A stretch of DNA of 64,000 nt from Sandaracinus sp964481145 (GCA_964481145.1 CAYZTA010000024.1:12747-76746), one strand, 5' to 3'; counted from the stretch's first letter, positions 37,526 through 46,904 are shown. Made by a program: numbers and translations. The notes: generated by a model from the letters alone, not told the origin.

Positions 37526-38488
37526 ATGGACGAGCAAGACACAGAGGAGCTCGATCGAGTGGACCGGGGGGAAAGAGAGCGCCACACCAGCGAACATCCG
37601 GCCGATCTGACGAAAGATCGGGAGGCGTTCGTTCGTCAGTTTCTTCGAAAGGGCTTCGAGGTCACTGAGACTTTGCTGGAAGAGAATCGCGAGATTCGCG
37701 AACAGCTGTCGCGAATCCGCGAAGAAAACGTGCGCCTCCGCGAACACGTCGCGAGCGACGACGCGATTCGAGATCTTCTTCGGAAGATCGAGCAGCTGGA
37801 GACCGATCGCAGAGCGCTGCTCGCGCGGAGCGACGAGCTCGATGAGCGCTCGAAGCGCAACGAGATCCGAACAGGAGAAATCGAGCAGGAGCTGCACGAT
37901 CTCGCGAACCTCTATATTGCCAGCAGCCATCTGCACGCGACACTCTCGGTGCGCGGTGTGATGAAGCATTTGGCGGAGCTCCTTCAGCAATTGATGGGCG
38001 CGGACCGCTACGTAATTTACCTCGCGGATCGTGGGGGAACACGGGTTCGACCCGTGCTCGCCTCTGGGCTCAGCGAGCTTCAACTCGAGGCCGAATCGGG
38101 CGCTGGGTTCGATGGTCCCGGAGCGTTCGTGGTCGGAGAGGGGCCGATCGGCGTCTGCATGATGACGGGTGTTTCGCGCATCCGTGAGGAGGCGCCGCTG
38201 ACCGCGGGCACGCTCGCAGATCCGATCGCGATCATTCCGATGAACGTGCGCGATGTGTGCATCGGCGCCATCGTGGTGGTCTCGGTGCTCGCTCAAAAGG
38301 AGCGATGGGCAGCGGTGGATCTCGCGCTGTTCGACTTTCTCGGGACGCACAGCGCGACGGCGTTGATTGCGGCCAATCAATATGCACGCGCATCCGATCC
38401 GCGGAATGCGCTCGAAGGAATCGAAAATCACTTGGCGGCTGCGCAGTCGTTGCTTCCAACGGGCCGAGCGCCCTCGGGCAGCGAGTGA
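37526..38488 (+). CDS. Coiled-coil plus GAF-domain protein
   Basis: 320 aa from ATG 37526. Residues 1-30 are acidic, and 30-130 are strongly coiled-coil (ETLLEENREIREQLSRIREE, DRRALLARSDELDERSKRNE). About 135-300 form a GAF domain (MGADRYVIYLADRGGTRVRP, VGEGPIGVCMMTGVSRI, IIPMNVRDVCIGAIVVV). There is no kinase, methyl-accepting or output domain. It sits between cheB and the second receiver on the same strand, so it may be a soluble sensor for the system. The ligand is unknown. Confidence 0.83.
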   Translation: MDEQDTEELDRVDRGERERHTSEHPADLTKDREAFVRQFLRKGFEVTETLLEENREIREQLSRIREENVRLREHVASDDAIRDLLRKIEQLETDRRALLARSDELDERSKRNEIRTGEIEQELHDLANLYIASSHLHATLSVRGVMKHLAELLQQLMGADRYVIYLADRGGTRVRPVLASGLSELQLEAESGAGFDGPGAFVVGEGPIGVCMMTGVSRIREEAPLTAGTLADPIAIIPMNVRDVCIGAIVVVSVLAQKERWAAVDLALFDFLGTHSATALIAANQYARASDPRNALEGIENHLAAAQSLLPTGRAPSGSE

Positions 38489-38503
38489 TCGGAGTGAGGG
38501 CGG

Positions 38504-38881
38504 ATGGCTGACTTCTCATGTCTCGTCGTCGAGGACTCGCCCATGATGCGGCAACTCCTCGTTTTCGCGCTGGCGCGTGTGAAACGCGTTGCTGTGACCG
38601 AGGCGGATGATGGTGTCGACGCGTTACGAAAACTCGCGTCGAACCGGTACGACCTCATCCTGACGGATATCAATATGCCGATCATGGATGGGCTCAAGCT
38701 GGTGAAGAAGATCCGCTCGGATTCGCAGCATGCGAACGTGCCGATCATCATCATCACGACCGAAGGATCGACCGAAGATCGCCAGCGTGCGATCGCACTC
38801 GGCGCGAATGCGTATATTACGAAGCCTATTCAGGCACCCCAGGTGATCCAAAAAGTGAAAGAGCTCCTCAAGATCGAGTGA
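38504..38881 (+). CDS. CheY-like response regulator 2
   Basis: 125 aa. The receiver is complete: Glu10/Asp11 (VVEDSPMM), Asp55 (LILTDINMP), Thr85-Thr86 (IIITTEGS) and Lys107 (YITKPIQ). It starts 16 nt after the GAF gene. Its TGA overlaps the GTG start of trpF. It is likely the second phosphoryl acceptor for the operon's CheA. Confidence 0.93.
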   Translation: MADFSCLVVEDSPMMRQLLVFALARVKRVAVTEADDGVDALRKLASNRYDLILTDINMPIMDGLKLVKKIRSDSQHANVPIIIITTEGSTEDRQRAIALGANAYITKPIQAPQVIQKVKELLKIE

Positions 38882-39492
38882 AGACAGCGATCAAGATGTG
38901 CGGGATCACGCGGGCTCAAGACGCAGAGCTCGCGCTCGGGCTCGGCGTGGATGCGCTCGGGCTCAACTTTTGGGTCGGTTCGAAGCGGCGTTGTGAGGTC
39001 GACGTCGCGCGCGTGATTGTGCGTCTTGCGCAGGGCCGTGCGCGTGTCGTGGCGGTGGTCGTCGGCCTTGGGCTCGTGGAGATTGCAGAGCTTCGCGCTG
39101 AGACCGGCATCGAATGGGTGCAGCTTCACGGTGACGAAGATGCGCCGTTCGTGCGGAGGTGTTTGCCAAACGCCTACGCTGCGGTTCGCCTATCGGGTGA
39201 AGCAGGATTGCGGAGAGCGAGAGAGGTGCCTGGCATCGAAGTTCTTCTCGATGCACATGTCGAAGGCATGAAGGGCGGCACGGGTGAAGTGGCGGATTGG
39301 GCGCTCGCGGCTCGCATCGCGAAGACGCGTCCACTCTGGCTCGCGGGTGGGCTCGAGCCCGAGAACGTGCGGCGAGCGATCGAGATCGTGAAGCCGATGG
39401 GTGTGGATGTGGCGAGTGGAATCGAGCTCTCGCCGGGCATCAAAGATGTCGACAAGATGCGCGCTTTCGTCGAGGCTGTGGACACGACCTAG
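38878..39492 (+). CDS. trpF: Phosphoribosylanthranilate isomerase
   Basis: 204 aa from GTG 38878. It converts phosphoribosylanthranilate to CdRP in tryptophan synthesis. Family motifs: KMCGIT with catalytic Cys, VQLHGDE, LLDAHVEG with catalytic Asp, GGTGEVADW, WLAGGLEPENV and GVDVASGIE. It overlaps the second receiver by 4 nt (GTGA), an unusual coupling of an amino-acid gene to a signalling operon. Its last 4 nt overlap the convergent trpA. No trpB, trpC, trpD or trpE is nearby. Confidence 0.94.
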   Translation: MKTAIKMCGITRAQDAELALGLGVDALGLNFWVGSKRRCEVDVARVIVRLAQGRARVVAVVVGLGLVEIAELRAETGIEWVQLHGDEDAPFVRRCLPNAYAAVRLSGEAGLRRAREVPGIEVLLDAHVEGMKGGTGEVADWALAARIAKTRPLWLAGGLEPENVRRAIEIVKPMGVDVASGIELSPGIKDVDKMRAFVEAVDTT

Positions 39493-40271
39493 CGGATCGT
39501 TGCAGCGCGTAGCTCGCGGACGAAACGAGCGACACCTGAGATTCCATTCGAGTGAATGACCTCGACGATGGCGCTGCCGACGACGACGCCGTCGATGTGT
39601 TCGCTCGCGCGCTTCACGTCTTCTTTGGTTTTGATGCCGAAGCCGAGGGCGACGGGTCTTTTGAGGCGGGAGCCGATGCGAGAAGCCCAGAGCGCGGCTT
39701 CGTTCGAGTCGATGCGGTTTGTGCCGGTCACGCCCGCAACCGAGACGCAATACACGAACGATGTGGCGACGGCGTTGGCGCGGGCGATGCGCTCATCGGT
39801 GCTCGTGGGCGCGATGAGCGGAATCCAATCGAGTCCATTCGCGACGACGGGATCGCGCAAAGATGCGCATTCTTCGGGCGGGAGATCGACGACGAGGAAT
39901 CCATCGGCACCAGCGTCTCTCGCTTCGCGCGCGATGCGCTCTTCGCCGCGGGTGAGGAATGGATTGTAGTAACCGAAGAGAAGAACGGGGACGTCCGTGC
40001 GCTTGCGCGCTTGGACAAGTGCGTCGAGCACGCCGGGCAACGTCGATCCTGCGCGGAGCGCTCGTTCGCTGGCGCGCTGGATCGTGGGGCCATCGGCGAT
40101 GGGATCGCTGAAAGGAATACCCAGTTCGATGATGTCAGCGCCGGCTTCTGCGAGCGCGACGATGATGTCGGGCGTCACAGTGAGATCGGGATCGCCTGCG
40201 CAGAGATAGGTGATGAGCGCCGCGCGATGCTCGGAGCGGGCGAGCGAGAGAGCGTCAGTGATGCGAGACAT
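39489..40271 (-). CDS. trpA: Tryptophan synthase alpha chain
   Basis: 260 aa from ATG 40271, since the frame further 5' does not match the family. It cleaves indole-glycerol phosphate. LITYLCAGDPDL, IIELGIPFSDPIADGP (catalytic Glu and Asp), GYYNPFL, DLPPEECASL, VYCVSVAGVTGT and ALGFGIKTKED are all present. TrpA normally works in a complex with TrpB, which is not encoded beside it here. It is convergent with trpF and divergent from the thioesterase. Confidence 0.95.
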   Translation of the reverse strand: MSRITDALSLARSEHRAALITYLCAGDPDLTVTPDIIVALAEAGADIIELGIPFSDPIADGPTIQRASERALRAGSTLPGVLDALVQARKRTDVPVLLFGYYNPFLTRGEERIAREARDAGADGFLVVDLPPEECASLRDPVVANGLDWIPLIAPTSTDERIARANAVATSFVYCVSVAGVTGTNRIDSNEAALWASRIGSRLKRPVALGFGIKTKEDVKRASEHIDGVVVGSAIVEVIHSNGISGVARFVRELRAATIR

Positions 40272-40354
40272 CGTCGATTCGCGGGCATAGCACAAACGCT
40301 TTGGGGGCGTGCGGTCTGTCCAAGGTGCGCGCATGCTTGCGCCACAGGTTTCAG

Positions 40355-40855
40355 ATGAGCACACCGATGGAATCCCTCGACGGTCACCTCTTTGGCCCCG
40401 GTCAGCCTTGCTTTGGTTGCAGCCCCGATCATCCGTTTGGCTTTCGCCTGACGTTCGAGCGACAGGAGGACGAAATCGTCACGCGGTTTACGCCAGGCGA
40501 ACGCCATCAAGGGCCCGTCGGGATCATGCATGGTGGGCTGGTCTCGACCTTGGCCGATGAAGTCGCGGCGTGGGCGATCATCGGTCTGCTCGGCAAGTTC
40601 GGGTTCACGGCGTCGTTCGATGCGAAGCTTCACCGGCCGGTGCGCATCGGGATTCCGGTCACAGGGTGCGGGCGGATCACGAAGGACGCGAGACGCATCG
40701 TGGACGTCGCGGTGGGCATCACGCAGCCCGATGCGGAAGGGCAGAATCAGCTCGCGTTCAGTGGGACATTTCGTTTCGTGTTGCTCGATCGCGGGGGCGC
40801 GGAGCGCATGCTCGGCGGGCCGATTCCGGAGGCGTGGGAGCGCTTTTGTCGCTAG
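40355..40855 (+). CDS. PaaI-like hotdog thioesterase
   Basis: 166 aa from ATG 40355. The hotdog signature GIMHGGLVSTLADEVAAW contains the catalytic acidic residue of the PaaI/4HBT group, followed by strand SFDAKLHRPVRIGIPVTG. The N-terminal FGPGQPCFGCSPDHPFG with two Cys is typical of one PaaI subgroup. It should hydrolyse an acyl-CoA in the cytoplasm; the substrate is unknown. It is divergent from trpA. Confidence 0.83.
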   Translation: MSTPMESLDGHLFGPGQPCFGCSPDHPFGFRLTFERQEDEIVTRFTPGERHQGPVGIMHGGLVSTLADEVAAWAIIGLLGKFGFTASFDAKLHRPVRIGIPVTGCGRITKDARRIVDVAVGITQPDAEGQNQLAFSGTFRFVLLDRGGAERMLGGPIPEAWERFCR

Positions 40856-40888
40856 GAGGCCCTGCTTGGGCTGATAGTCTCAAGGTCT

Positions 40889-41827
40889 ATGCGACGAGGC
40901 TCACCGAGCATCACCGCGGAGTTGGTGGATTCATTCCGGGCCGTCACGAGCCTTCCTGGATCGCGGACGGACTTCGTGAACGACTCAGGGATGCGCGTGT
41001 TGATGCCCGTGGGTGTACGGGGCGCGCTCAGGTTCTTGGGTGGCGTCACCGCGCGATATCCGCGTTTGATCGATGCGGCCAACTACGCATCGGGAGGCTT
41101 GCTCGAGCACGTGGCGTTGCGCACGGCCGCCATCGATGCTGCGTTGAGACGGGAAGGATCGATCCCTCAGCTCGTAATCCTTGGTGCTGGATTGGATGCA
41201 CGCGCCTTTCGAATGTCGGAGCTTGGGAGGACGATCGTGTTCGAGGTCGATTTCCCATCCACGCAAGAGGTCAAGAAATCACGTGTCGAGACGTTGCCTC
41301 GCAGAGCGCGCGAGGTGCGCTTCGCATCCATCGATTTCGAGCGTGAAGCGCTGAGTGACGTCCTCGAGCGCGCGGGGCATCGCGCAGATGAGCGCACGGT
41401 GTGGATCTGGGAAGGGGTCACGATGTATCTCGAGCGCGCGGCGATCGAGGCGACGCTCGATGTGATCGCGGCGCGTTCGTCTTCGGGTTCTTCGCTCTTG
41501 ATGACGTATGGAACGGCGGGCGCGCGTGCTCCGGGGTCTTTGCTCGAAAAAGTCATGGAGTGGACCACACCGCTCGCCTTCTCGGCGCTGCGTTGGAGTG
41601 GTGAGCCCCTCCGCGGACAGATGACGTCGCGCGAGGCGCATACGCTTTTGCAGGCATATGGGCTCGCGGTGAGCTCCGATACTGGGTCGCGCGATTGGGC
41701 CGCGGCGCATCTTCGCGGTCGGCCAGGCGCGATCGTGATCGACGAGCGCCTGGTGTGTGCTGTTCGGAGGACGTCTGGGTCGCGATGTCCACCGAGCTCG
41801 TCGAAGAACGGGCTTCGTCCCGTATGA
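40889..41827 (+). CDS. LCMT-like (TIGR00027-type) SAM-dependent methyltransferase
   Basis: 312 aa. The SAM pocket is VILGAGLDARAFRM with acidic VFEVDFPSTQEVKK, then IDFEREALSDVLERAG and WIWEGVTMYLERAAIEATLD. This is the pattern of the leucine-carboxyl-methyltransferase-like family common in actinobacteria and myxobacteria, often near secondary metabolism but usually of unknown substrate. The start at ATG 40889 fits the family N-terminus. It is convergent with the FG-GAP lipoprotein gene. Confidence 0.83.
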   Translation: MRRGSPSITAELVDSFRAVTSLPGSRTDFVNDSGMRVLMPVGVRGALRFLGGVTARYPRLIDAANYASGGLLEHVALRTAAIDAALRREGSIPQLVILGAGLDARAFRMSELGRTIVFEVDFPSTQEVKKSRVETLPRRAREVRFASIDFEREALSDVLERAGHRADERTVWIWEGVTMYLERAAIEATLDVIAARSSSGSSLLMTYGTAGARAPGSLLEKVMEWTTPLAFSALRWSGEPLRGQMTSREAHTLLQAYGLAVSSDTGSRDWAAAHLRGRPGAIVIDERLVCAVRRTSGSRCPPSSSKNGLRPV

Positions 41828-41844
41828 GTCTCGAACCGAGTCAA

Positions 41845-43587
41845 TCAATCTCCATTCGGTTGACCCATGCGCAGAGGCCCACCACGCGCGGTCGACCACA
41901 GCAGGCAGTTCGTCCCTGAGCCGGGCACGGTGAACACATCCATTCCGTGCTCGAAGGTCTGCACGAAAATCTCGAGCTCTCCATCGCCATCGAGATCTGC
42001 GATCGCCGGCGCGGCCGGTGCACCGTTGCCATTGCCGTTCATACGGGTGTTTGGCAGCGGCACGTCATGCAAGAGCGACCCATCTGCGCCGAGAATGACG
42101 AGATGGCCCGAGTCGAGCACATCGGGTGCGCCGTAGGTCGAGAACACGAGCTCTGGAGAGCCATCCTGGTTCAAGTCCGCCGCCATGACCTCCGACGCAA
42201 ACATGATGTCTTTGCCGAACGTGAAATCGAATCGCCATAGGCGCGTTCCATTCGCATCAAAGGCATAAATGAAACCATCGTTCAGCGAGACCACGATCTC
42301 TTTATCGGGATCTCCTTGAATATCGACGGTCAGAGGCGAAGGCACGCCGATCGGGGGGTACCATCCATCGACTTTGATCGGAGATTCCCCCCGTGGAAGT
42401 GTCTCGAAACCAGCGCGCCTCATCGCGGATCGACTCCCATCTCCATAGGCGCCTTCGAGCACCATGACGCCATACGCCATCGTTTCGTAAGGCTCGTTCA
42501 TCTCGATGTTGGGGACGCCCACCACTTCGTTCTGTCCGTCGTTGTCCAAGTCGATCACGTTTGGAGGAGATGCGGTCCATTGCAGCCATTCGTTCATCGA
42601 AGGATGAGGCCAATCGCCGGTGTGATCGTGATAGTGCGCCGCCTCGACATCGGGGTCGGCCCAGCGAATGAATTGCCCCCAAGTCATGCGCATTCCCGAA
42701 TGTGCGTTGTGTCGATTCGTGAACCACGGCGAAGCATCGATCGCCATGCCGTCGGGATCGAAGGCTTGAATGTGATGGTTGTCGTAGGTGACGAGGATTT
42801 CGAGTTCTTCATCGTCGTCGATATCGCCGATGCCGACGTTCAAGCCATAACACCCGTACCCTTGATGTCCTTGTCCGTTTCTATCGGCGTCGCCGCCCGC
42901 TCCAGTGCGCGCGTTGTATCGAGGCCAAGCAGGCCATGCGACCCCCAAGGGTTGGTAGAGTGCGCCATTGGATCCAAACACGAAGACCTGCGAGCCGCCA
43001 TCCTCTTCATCGGCGGTTTGCGTGGTGGTCACGACGACTTCGATGAGTCCATCGTGGTCGAGGTCGGCTACTGCGAGCCCGCGCACCTCCGGAGTATTGC
43101 CTCCCCCAGCCACGTCGGCGGGCCACCCAGCTTTCGGTGCGAAGGCGCCGCCATCCCATTCGAGCGCCCAAACTTCGTGGCCGCGACCGTAGACGACCTC
43201 CACCGTTCCGTCCCCTTCGAGATCGACCACCGCGTGAGGTGCATACACGCGTCCTTCTCCGAACTCGGCCGTGTGGATGAGCGCGCCCTCTCGATTGAAC
43301 ACGAAGATGTCGTAATACGCGGCGACGAGCTCGTTTTCGCCATCTTCATCGAGATCTACGACGACGGGCGAGGCATACCAGCTCGTTTGCCCGCGCAGGT
43401 TGCGGACGAATGTCGGCGCTTGGACCTCTCCCGCGCTCGTTCCCGTCGTGCACACTGGATTTCGCGTGCCGCCTGTCGAGCTGCCGCCGTCGGGGCGAGG
43501 AGGTCGGCTTTCGCCCGGGTCATCGCCCGAGCAAGCACCCAGGCCGATTGCAGCAACGAAGACCGTGAGCACATACCGCAACGTCAT
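41845..43587 (-). CDS. FG-GAP/VCBS-repeat lipoprotein
   Basis: 580 aa from ATG 43587 (a TTG six codons upstream is less likely). The signal is LTVFVAAIGLGAC with lipid-attachment Cys; a low-complexity linker (GESRPPRPDGGSSTGG) follows. At least seven integrin-like calcium-binding repeats can be seen: VVVDLDEDGENELVAAYYDI, VVDLEGDGTVEVVYG, VADLDHDGLIEVVVT, IGDIDDDEELEILVTY, VIDLDNDGQNEVVGV, AADLNQDGSPELVFST and IADLDGDGELEIFVQT. It is probably a surface or periplasmic beta-propeller. There is no enzymatic motif. Confidence 0.85.
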   Translation of the reverse strand: MTLRYVLTVFVAAIGLGACSGDDPGESRPPRPDGGSSTGGTRNPVCTTGTSAGEVQAPTFVRNLRGQTSWYASPVVVDLDEDGENELVAAYYDIFVFNREGALIHTAEFGEGRVYAPHAVVDLEGDGTVEVVYGRGHEVWALEWDGGAFAPKAGWPADVAGGGNTPEVRGLAVADLDHDGLIEVVVTTTQTADEEDGGSQVFVFGSNGALYQPLGVAWPAWPRYNARTGAGGDADRNGQGHQGYGCYGLNVGIGDIDDDEELEILVTYDNHHIQAFDPDGMAIDASPWFTNRHNAHSGMRMTWGQFIRWADPDVEAAHYHDHTGDWPHPSMNEWLQWTASPPNVIDLDNDGQNEVVGVPNIEMNEPYETMAYGVMVLEGAYGDGSRSAMRRAGFETLPRGESPIKVDGWYPPIGVPSPLTVDIQGDPDKEIVVSLNDGFIYAFDANGTRLWRFDFTFGKDIMFASEVMAADLNQDGSPELVFSTYGAPDVLDSGHLVILGADGSLLHDVPLPNTRMNGNGNGAPAAPAIADLDGDGELEIFVQTFEHGMDVFTVPGSGTNCLLWSTARGGPLRMGQPNGD

Positions 43588-43628
43588 TGCCGTAGGATAC
43601 GCCAAATAGAGTCGTTCCTGATCTCCGA

Positions 43629-44708
43629 TCAGAGTCCAGCTTCGGCGCGATCGAGCAAAGTATCGAGCTCATCGAGCAAGGCTCGATTGCCTTCTTGGTG
43701 GTAGCTCGAGAGCTTGTCTTCGCAGGACGAAATCGCATCGACGAAGTCGAAGATGACCTTCGGATCTTCGAGCGACTTTGCGATGCGCCCATATCCGAGC
43801 TTCTCGAGATACTTTCCGTTCAACACTTGCTCATATTGGCCAGCCACGGGCACGGAGAGCATGGGCTTGTGGAGGTAGACGGCCTCGCCCATCAACGTGA
43901 ACCCACCACCGGCGATCACGGCCTTCGCGCTCGCGAGATCGTCGATGAATCCCGCTTCATTGAATGGTCGAAAGCGCAAATTGCCTTCGACCTGTTCTTC
44001 GTTGATCGAGCGTCGCATTCCATAGACGCGACATTCGAGCCCGGTGCGCTGCAATGTTTCTTGGAGCTCGTCGTGCCCCTCGGCCGTTTGATAGACGAGG
44101 AGGTGATCGCCGCGGCTCGTTTCGGCAGCCAGAATTTCTGGGCGTAGAATCGGCTTGTGGAGAGAGGTTCGCTCTTTGCGAAGAGGCGGCTCGAAAAAGG
44201 TCGTGATCAGATACCAGTCGCAAAAAGGAAGTTTGCTTTTGACGAAAGCGCGCGCGACCTCGAACTCAGCGCGATGACCGGCGATCGCGTCCTCGTCGAT
44301 GACGCATCGGTTGAGCACCTGCATGTTGTCGATGCTGAACACCGGGAGGCGATGCGCCTTGGCGTAAAGATACGTCCACGATTCGAAGTCGCTGATCACG
44401 CAATGGGGCGCGAAGTCCCCAATGAGCTCGAAGTAAGCCGCGATCTGTTGGGGGATCGCCGTCGTCCCTTGAAGTACGTTCTGCACGACGGTCTTGCCGA
44501 GGCGCATACGGTTCTCTTCGTAGACGATGTGAAGGCCATGAATGCGATTCACCTCTCGACCCGCAAACTTCTTCTTCAAGAAGTCGACGGCTCGGCCAGA
44601 GGCCATGATTTCGACCTCATGCCCCTGACTCACCAGATGCTCGAGCACGACCCGCGAGCGCATCGCGTGCCCCATCCCTTCACCGACCACGCCGTAAAGA
44701 ATTCGCAT
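43629..44708 (-). CDS. MJ1255/UGT-like glycosyltransferase
   Basis: 359 aa. MRILYGVVGEGMGHAMRSRV is the N-terminal hallmark of the MJ1255/VC2487 glycosyltransferase family (GT-B fold, GT28-like). The C-domain has AVIAGGGFTLMGEAVYLHKPMLSVP, the donor-binding GGG-E region. It should transfer a sugar to an unknown lipid or polysaccharide acceptor at the membrane. It lies 41 nt upstream of the FG-GAP gene and 57 nt downstream of the PQQ gene, all on one strand. Confidence 0.83.
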   Translation of the reverse strand: MRILYGVVGEGMGHAMRSRVVLEHLVSQGHEVEIMASGRAVDFLKKKFAGREVNRIHGLHIVYEENRMRLGKTVVQNVLQGTTAIPQQIAAYFELIGDFAPHCVISDFESWTYLYAKAHRLPVFSIDNMQVLNRCVIDEDAIAGHRAEFEVARAFVKSKLPFCDWYLITTFFEPPLRKERTSLHKPILRPEILAAETSRGDHLLVYQTAEGHDELQETLQRTGLECRVYGMRRSINEEQVEGNLRFRPFNEAGFIDDLASAKAVIAGGGFTLMGEAVYLHKPMLSVPVAGQYEQVLNGKYLEKLGYGRIAKSLEDPKVIFDFVDAISSCEDKLSSYHQEGNRALLDELDTLLDRAEAGL

Positions 44709-44765
44709 GAGGAAGAGGGTAGCTCAGGATGAAGACGTGCGTATTCCTGTGAACGCCGCTTTCGA

Positions 44766-46007
44766 TCATTCGCTTGGGGTGCGAAGTGCGTACAGAGTGT
44801 GATCGTCCGAGCCAATGAGGAGGACGCCATTGGGCGTGAGCACCGGCTCTGAATCGATATTCCCACCCGTCTCGTAGAACCAACGCATGCGCCCGTTTCC
44901 ATCGAGCGAGTAGACGAAGTCATCGTCCGCACCGAAGTAGAGGTGGCCATGTCGATCGACGAGCGGTCCGCTCGACACATTGCCGTTCGAGTGGGTCTCG
45001 CTCGTCGCGAAAGACCAGCGTTCGGCTCCGGTTTCCGCGTCGAGCGCCACCACGCGGGGGCGGGGGCCGAAGACACCCGCGAAAATTGCATCTTCGAAAA
45101 GGCTCACAGGGGCGCGCACGTCGCCTCCGACGTCCACGGACCAACGCAACGTTCCATCTCGGTGAAGTGCGTAGATATGTTGATCGTCGCTTCCGAAATA
45201 GAGCGTCCCATCGTCGCCGATCACGGGGCTGGAGTCGATGTCGTCGCCCGTTCGATATCGCCAGCGCATCCGGCCGTCGGGCGCGATCGCATAGAGATGA
45301 TCGTCCTGTGAGCCCACGTAAATCGTGCCGTCGTCATCGATGGCTGGGGTCGAGAACACTTTGAGCCCGGTGCGAAAACGCCATCTCAGCGCTCCTTCGC
45401 GCTCCACCGCGAGCACATCCGATCCAGAGCCGAAGACCAACGCGCCATCGGGCGCGAGCGCCACTCCCGTATCGGCATCGTCATCGGTGCGCAGATGCCA
45501 AATGACGTCTCCCGTGCGCGTATCGAGTGCGAAAAAGAAGTCGGAATCGGAACCCACATAGATTCGCCCATCGGAGAGCGCTGCAGCTCCGTAGATGGGC
45601 CCACCCAAATCTCGTCGCCAGCGCAGCGTGCCGTCGGAGGAGACGGCGTAGAAATGATGATCGTGTGATCCCACGTAGATCACCCCTTCGTCATCGATCA
45701 CGGGTTGGGCGGTGATGGGACCTGCGGTGTCGAAACGAAACGCGAGCTCGACGGATGAAGGACCCACGTAAGGGCTCCTCCCCGTGTGACGTCGATCATG
45801 GCGGAATTGTCGTGGAGGGCTTACTTCCGGCGAGGTGGGTCGTGTGAGAGGCGTTGGGGATTCCGCTCGATCGTCAGGGCCACGGACGGGGGCGCTATTC
45901 GCGCGCATGCGCGGATCGGGGCCTGGCTCTTCGGTGAGATGAAGAACGAGCACCACCACGAGCGCAGCGATCCACATGCAGGCGAATAACAAGCGCCGGC
46001 GATTCAT
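44766..46007 (-). CDS. PQQ-like beta-propeller protein with one TM anchor
   Basis: 413 aa. ATG 46007 begins RRRLLFACMWIAALVVVLVL, a basic-then-hydrophobic anchor or signal without a lipobox; frames further 5' look non-coding. About eight repeats of a GxIYVGS(H/Q/D)DxxxYAxxxDGxxRW type follow (e.g. IYVGSHDHHFYAVSSDG, LYFGSDDQHIYALHRDG, LLIGSDDHTLYALR). This is the PQQ/Ig-like propeller repeat, probably without catalysis. It is divergent from radC. Confidence 0.82.
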   Translation of the reverse strand: MNRRRLLFACMWIAALVVVLVLHLTEEPGPDPRMRANSAPVRGPDDRAESPTPLTRPTSPEVSPPRQFRHDRRHTGRSPYVGPSSVELAFRFDTAGPITAQPVIDDEGVIYVGSHDHHFYAVSSDGTLRWRRDLGGPIYGAAALSDGRIYVGSDSDFFFALDTRTGDVIWHLRTDDDADTGVALAPDGALVFGSGSDVLAVEREGALRWRFRTGLKVFSTPAIDDDGTIYVGSQDDHLYAIAPDGRMRWRYRTGDDIDSSPVIGDDGTLYFGSDDQHIYALHRDGTLRWSVDVGGDVRAPVSLFEDAIFAGVFGPRPRVVALDAETGAERWSFATSETHSNGNVSSGPLVDRHGHLYFGADDDFVYSLDGNGRMRWFYETGGNIDSEPVLTPNGVLLIGSDDHTLYALRTPSE

Positions 46008-46168
46008 GCCATCGCGTACCACTCGGGGGTGGCGGGCGCCCCCCATACGCCCCCCCCAACGTAAACACACAGACCAAATGAACAACAAAACAGAACCAGG
46101 ACCGAAGGGTAAAACCAATCTGACTGTCGCTACAGGTTCCGAACGGAACTTCCGAAGAGGGAAGGGCG

Positions 46169-46879
46169 ATGCAAGAAGGTCCACGTGAACGGCTTCGGCG
46201 CGTCGGAAGCGAAGCGCTCAGCGATGAAGAACTAATTGCACTGGTACTCGGAACAGGAAGTGTCCGAGAACCAGTGACGATGCTAGCGGCGCGTGTGCTT
46301 CGCGAGAGCGGAGGGCTTTCGGGGCTAAGGCGCAGCGGTGTCGGTGTATTTGCACGAATTGCAGGGATTGGGGAATCGAAAGCGGCTCGGTTGGTCGCGT
46401 CGATCGAGCTCGGCCGACGGGTGCACGATTTGCCGTGGAGCCCCGGGCCGCGCATCGACAGCAGCCGCGATGTCGATGCGGTGCTTCGTGGTCGGCTCGC
46501 AGGTGCCGAAGTCGAGCGGTTCGTGGCGCTGCCCATGGACGCGAAGAATCGCGTCATCGCCGAGCTGACGATCGCGCGAGGCGGCCTCTCGATGTGTCCC
46601 GTGGCGCCGGCCGATGTGTTCCGAGCGATTCTTCGTGAGGCTGCTGTTTCGGTGATCTTCGCGCACAATCATCCGAGCGGCGATGCCAGCCCGAGCACCG
46701 ACGACATCGTGCTCACGGATCGCCTTGCGCGGGCAGGCGTGCTCCTTGGCGTTCGGGTGCTGGATCACGTGATTGTGGGGCGTGAGGGCTACTTTTCGTT
46801 CGTTGATGCAGGCCTTTTGCGGGATGGCGTCGTGCATTCGAGTGGGATTGATTTGTCGTTCGCACGCTCGAACCCTTGA
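46169..46879 (+). CDS. radC: RadC/JAB-domain protein
   Basis: 236 aa from ATG 46169, with GAAGGG nearby. The N-terminal helix-hairpin-helix region has LSDEELIALVLGTGS and ARIAGIGESKAARLVASIEL. The C-terminal JAB domain has the metalloprotease-like motif FAHNHPSGDASPSTDD (usual GDPxPS reads GDASPS). RadC's role in DNA repair is disputed. The 161-nt upstream gap contains an A-rich stretch (about 46068-46120) unlike its surroundings, with no gene. Confidence 0.9.
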   Translation: MQEGPRERLRRVGSEALSDEELIALVLGTGSVREPVTMLAARVLRESGGLSGLRRSGVGVFARIAGIGESKAARLVASIELGRRVHDLPWSPGPRIDSSRDVDAVLRGRLAGAEVERFVALPMDAKNRVIAELTIARGGLSMCPVAPADVFRAILREAAVSVIFAHNHPSGDASPSTDDIVLTDRLARAGVLLGVRVLDHVIVGREGYFSFVDAGLLRDGVVHSSGIDLSFARSNP

Positions 46880-46904
46880 CGGCGCGTCTCTCCCATGCTT
46901 ATTT
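46876..46904 (+). promoter_or_regulatory. Candidate promoter for the rpmH-rnpA-yidD-yidC-jag operon
   Basis: TTGACG (46876-46881) matches the -35 consensus at five of six bases and overlaps the radC stop codon. After 17 nt comes TTATTT (46899-46904), a weak -10; CTTATT one base earlier is as good. It lies 55 nt before the rpmH start, a normal distance. Confidence 0.35.
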
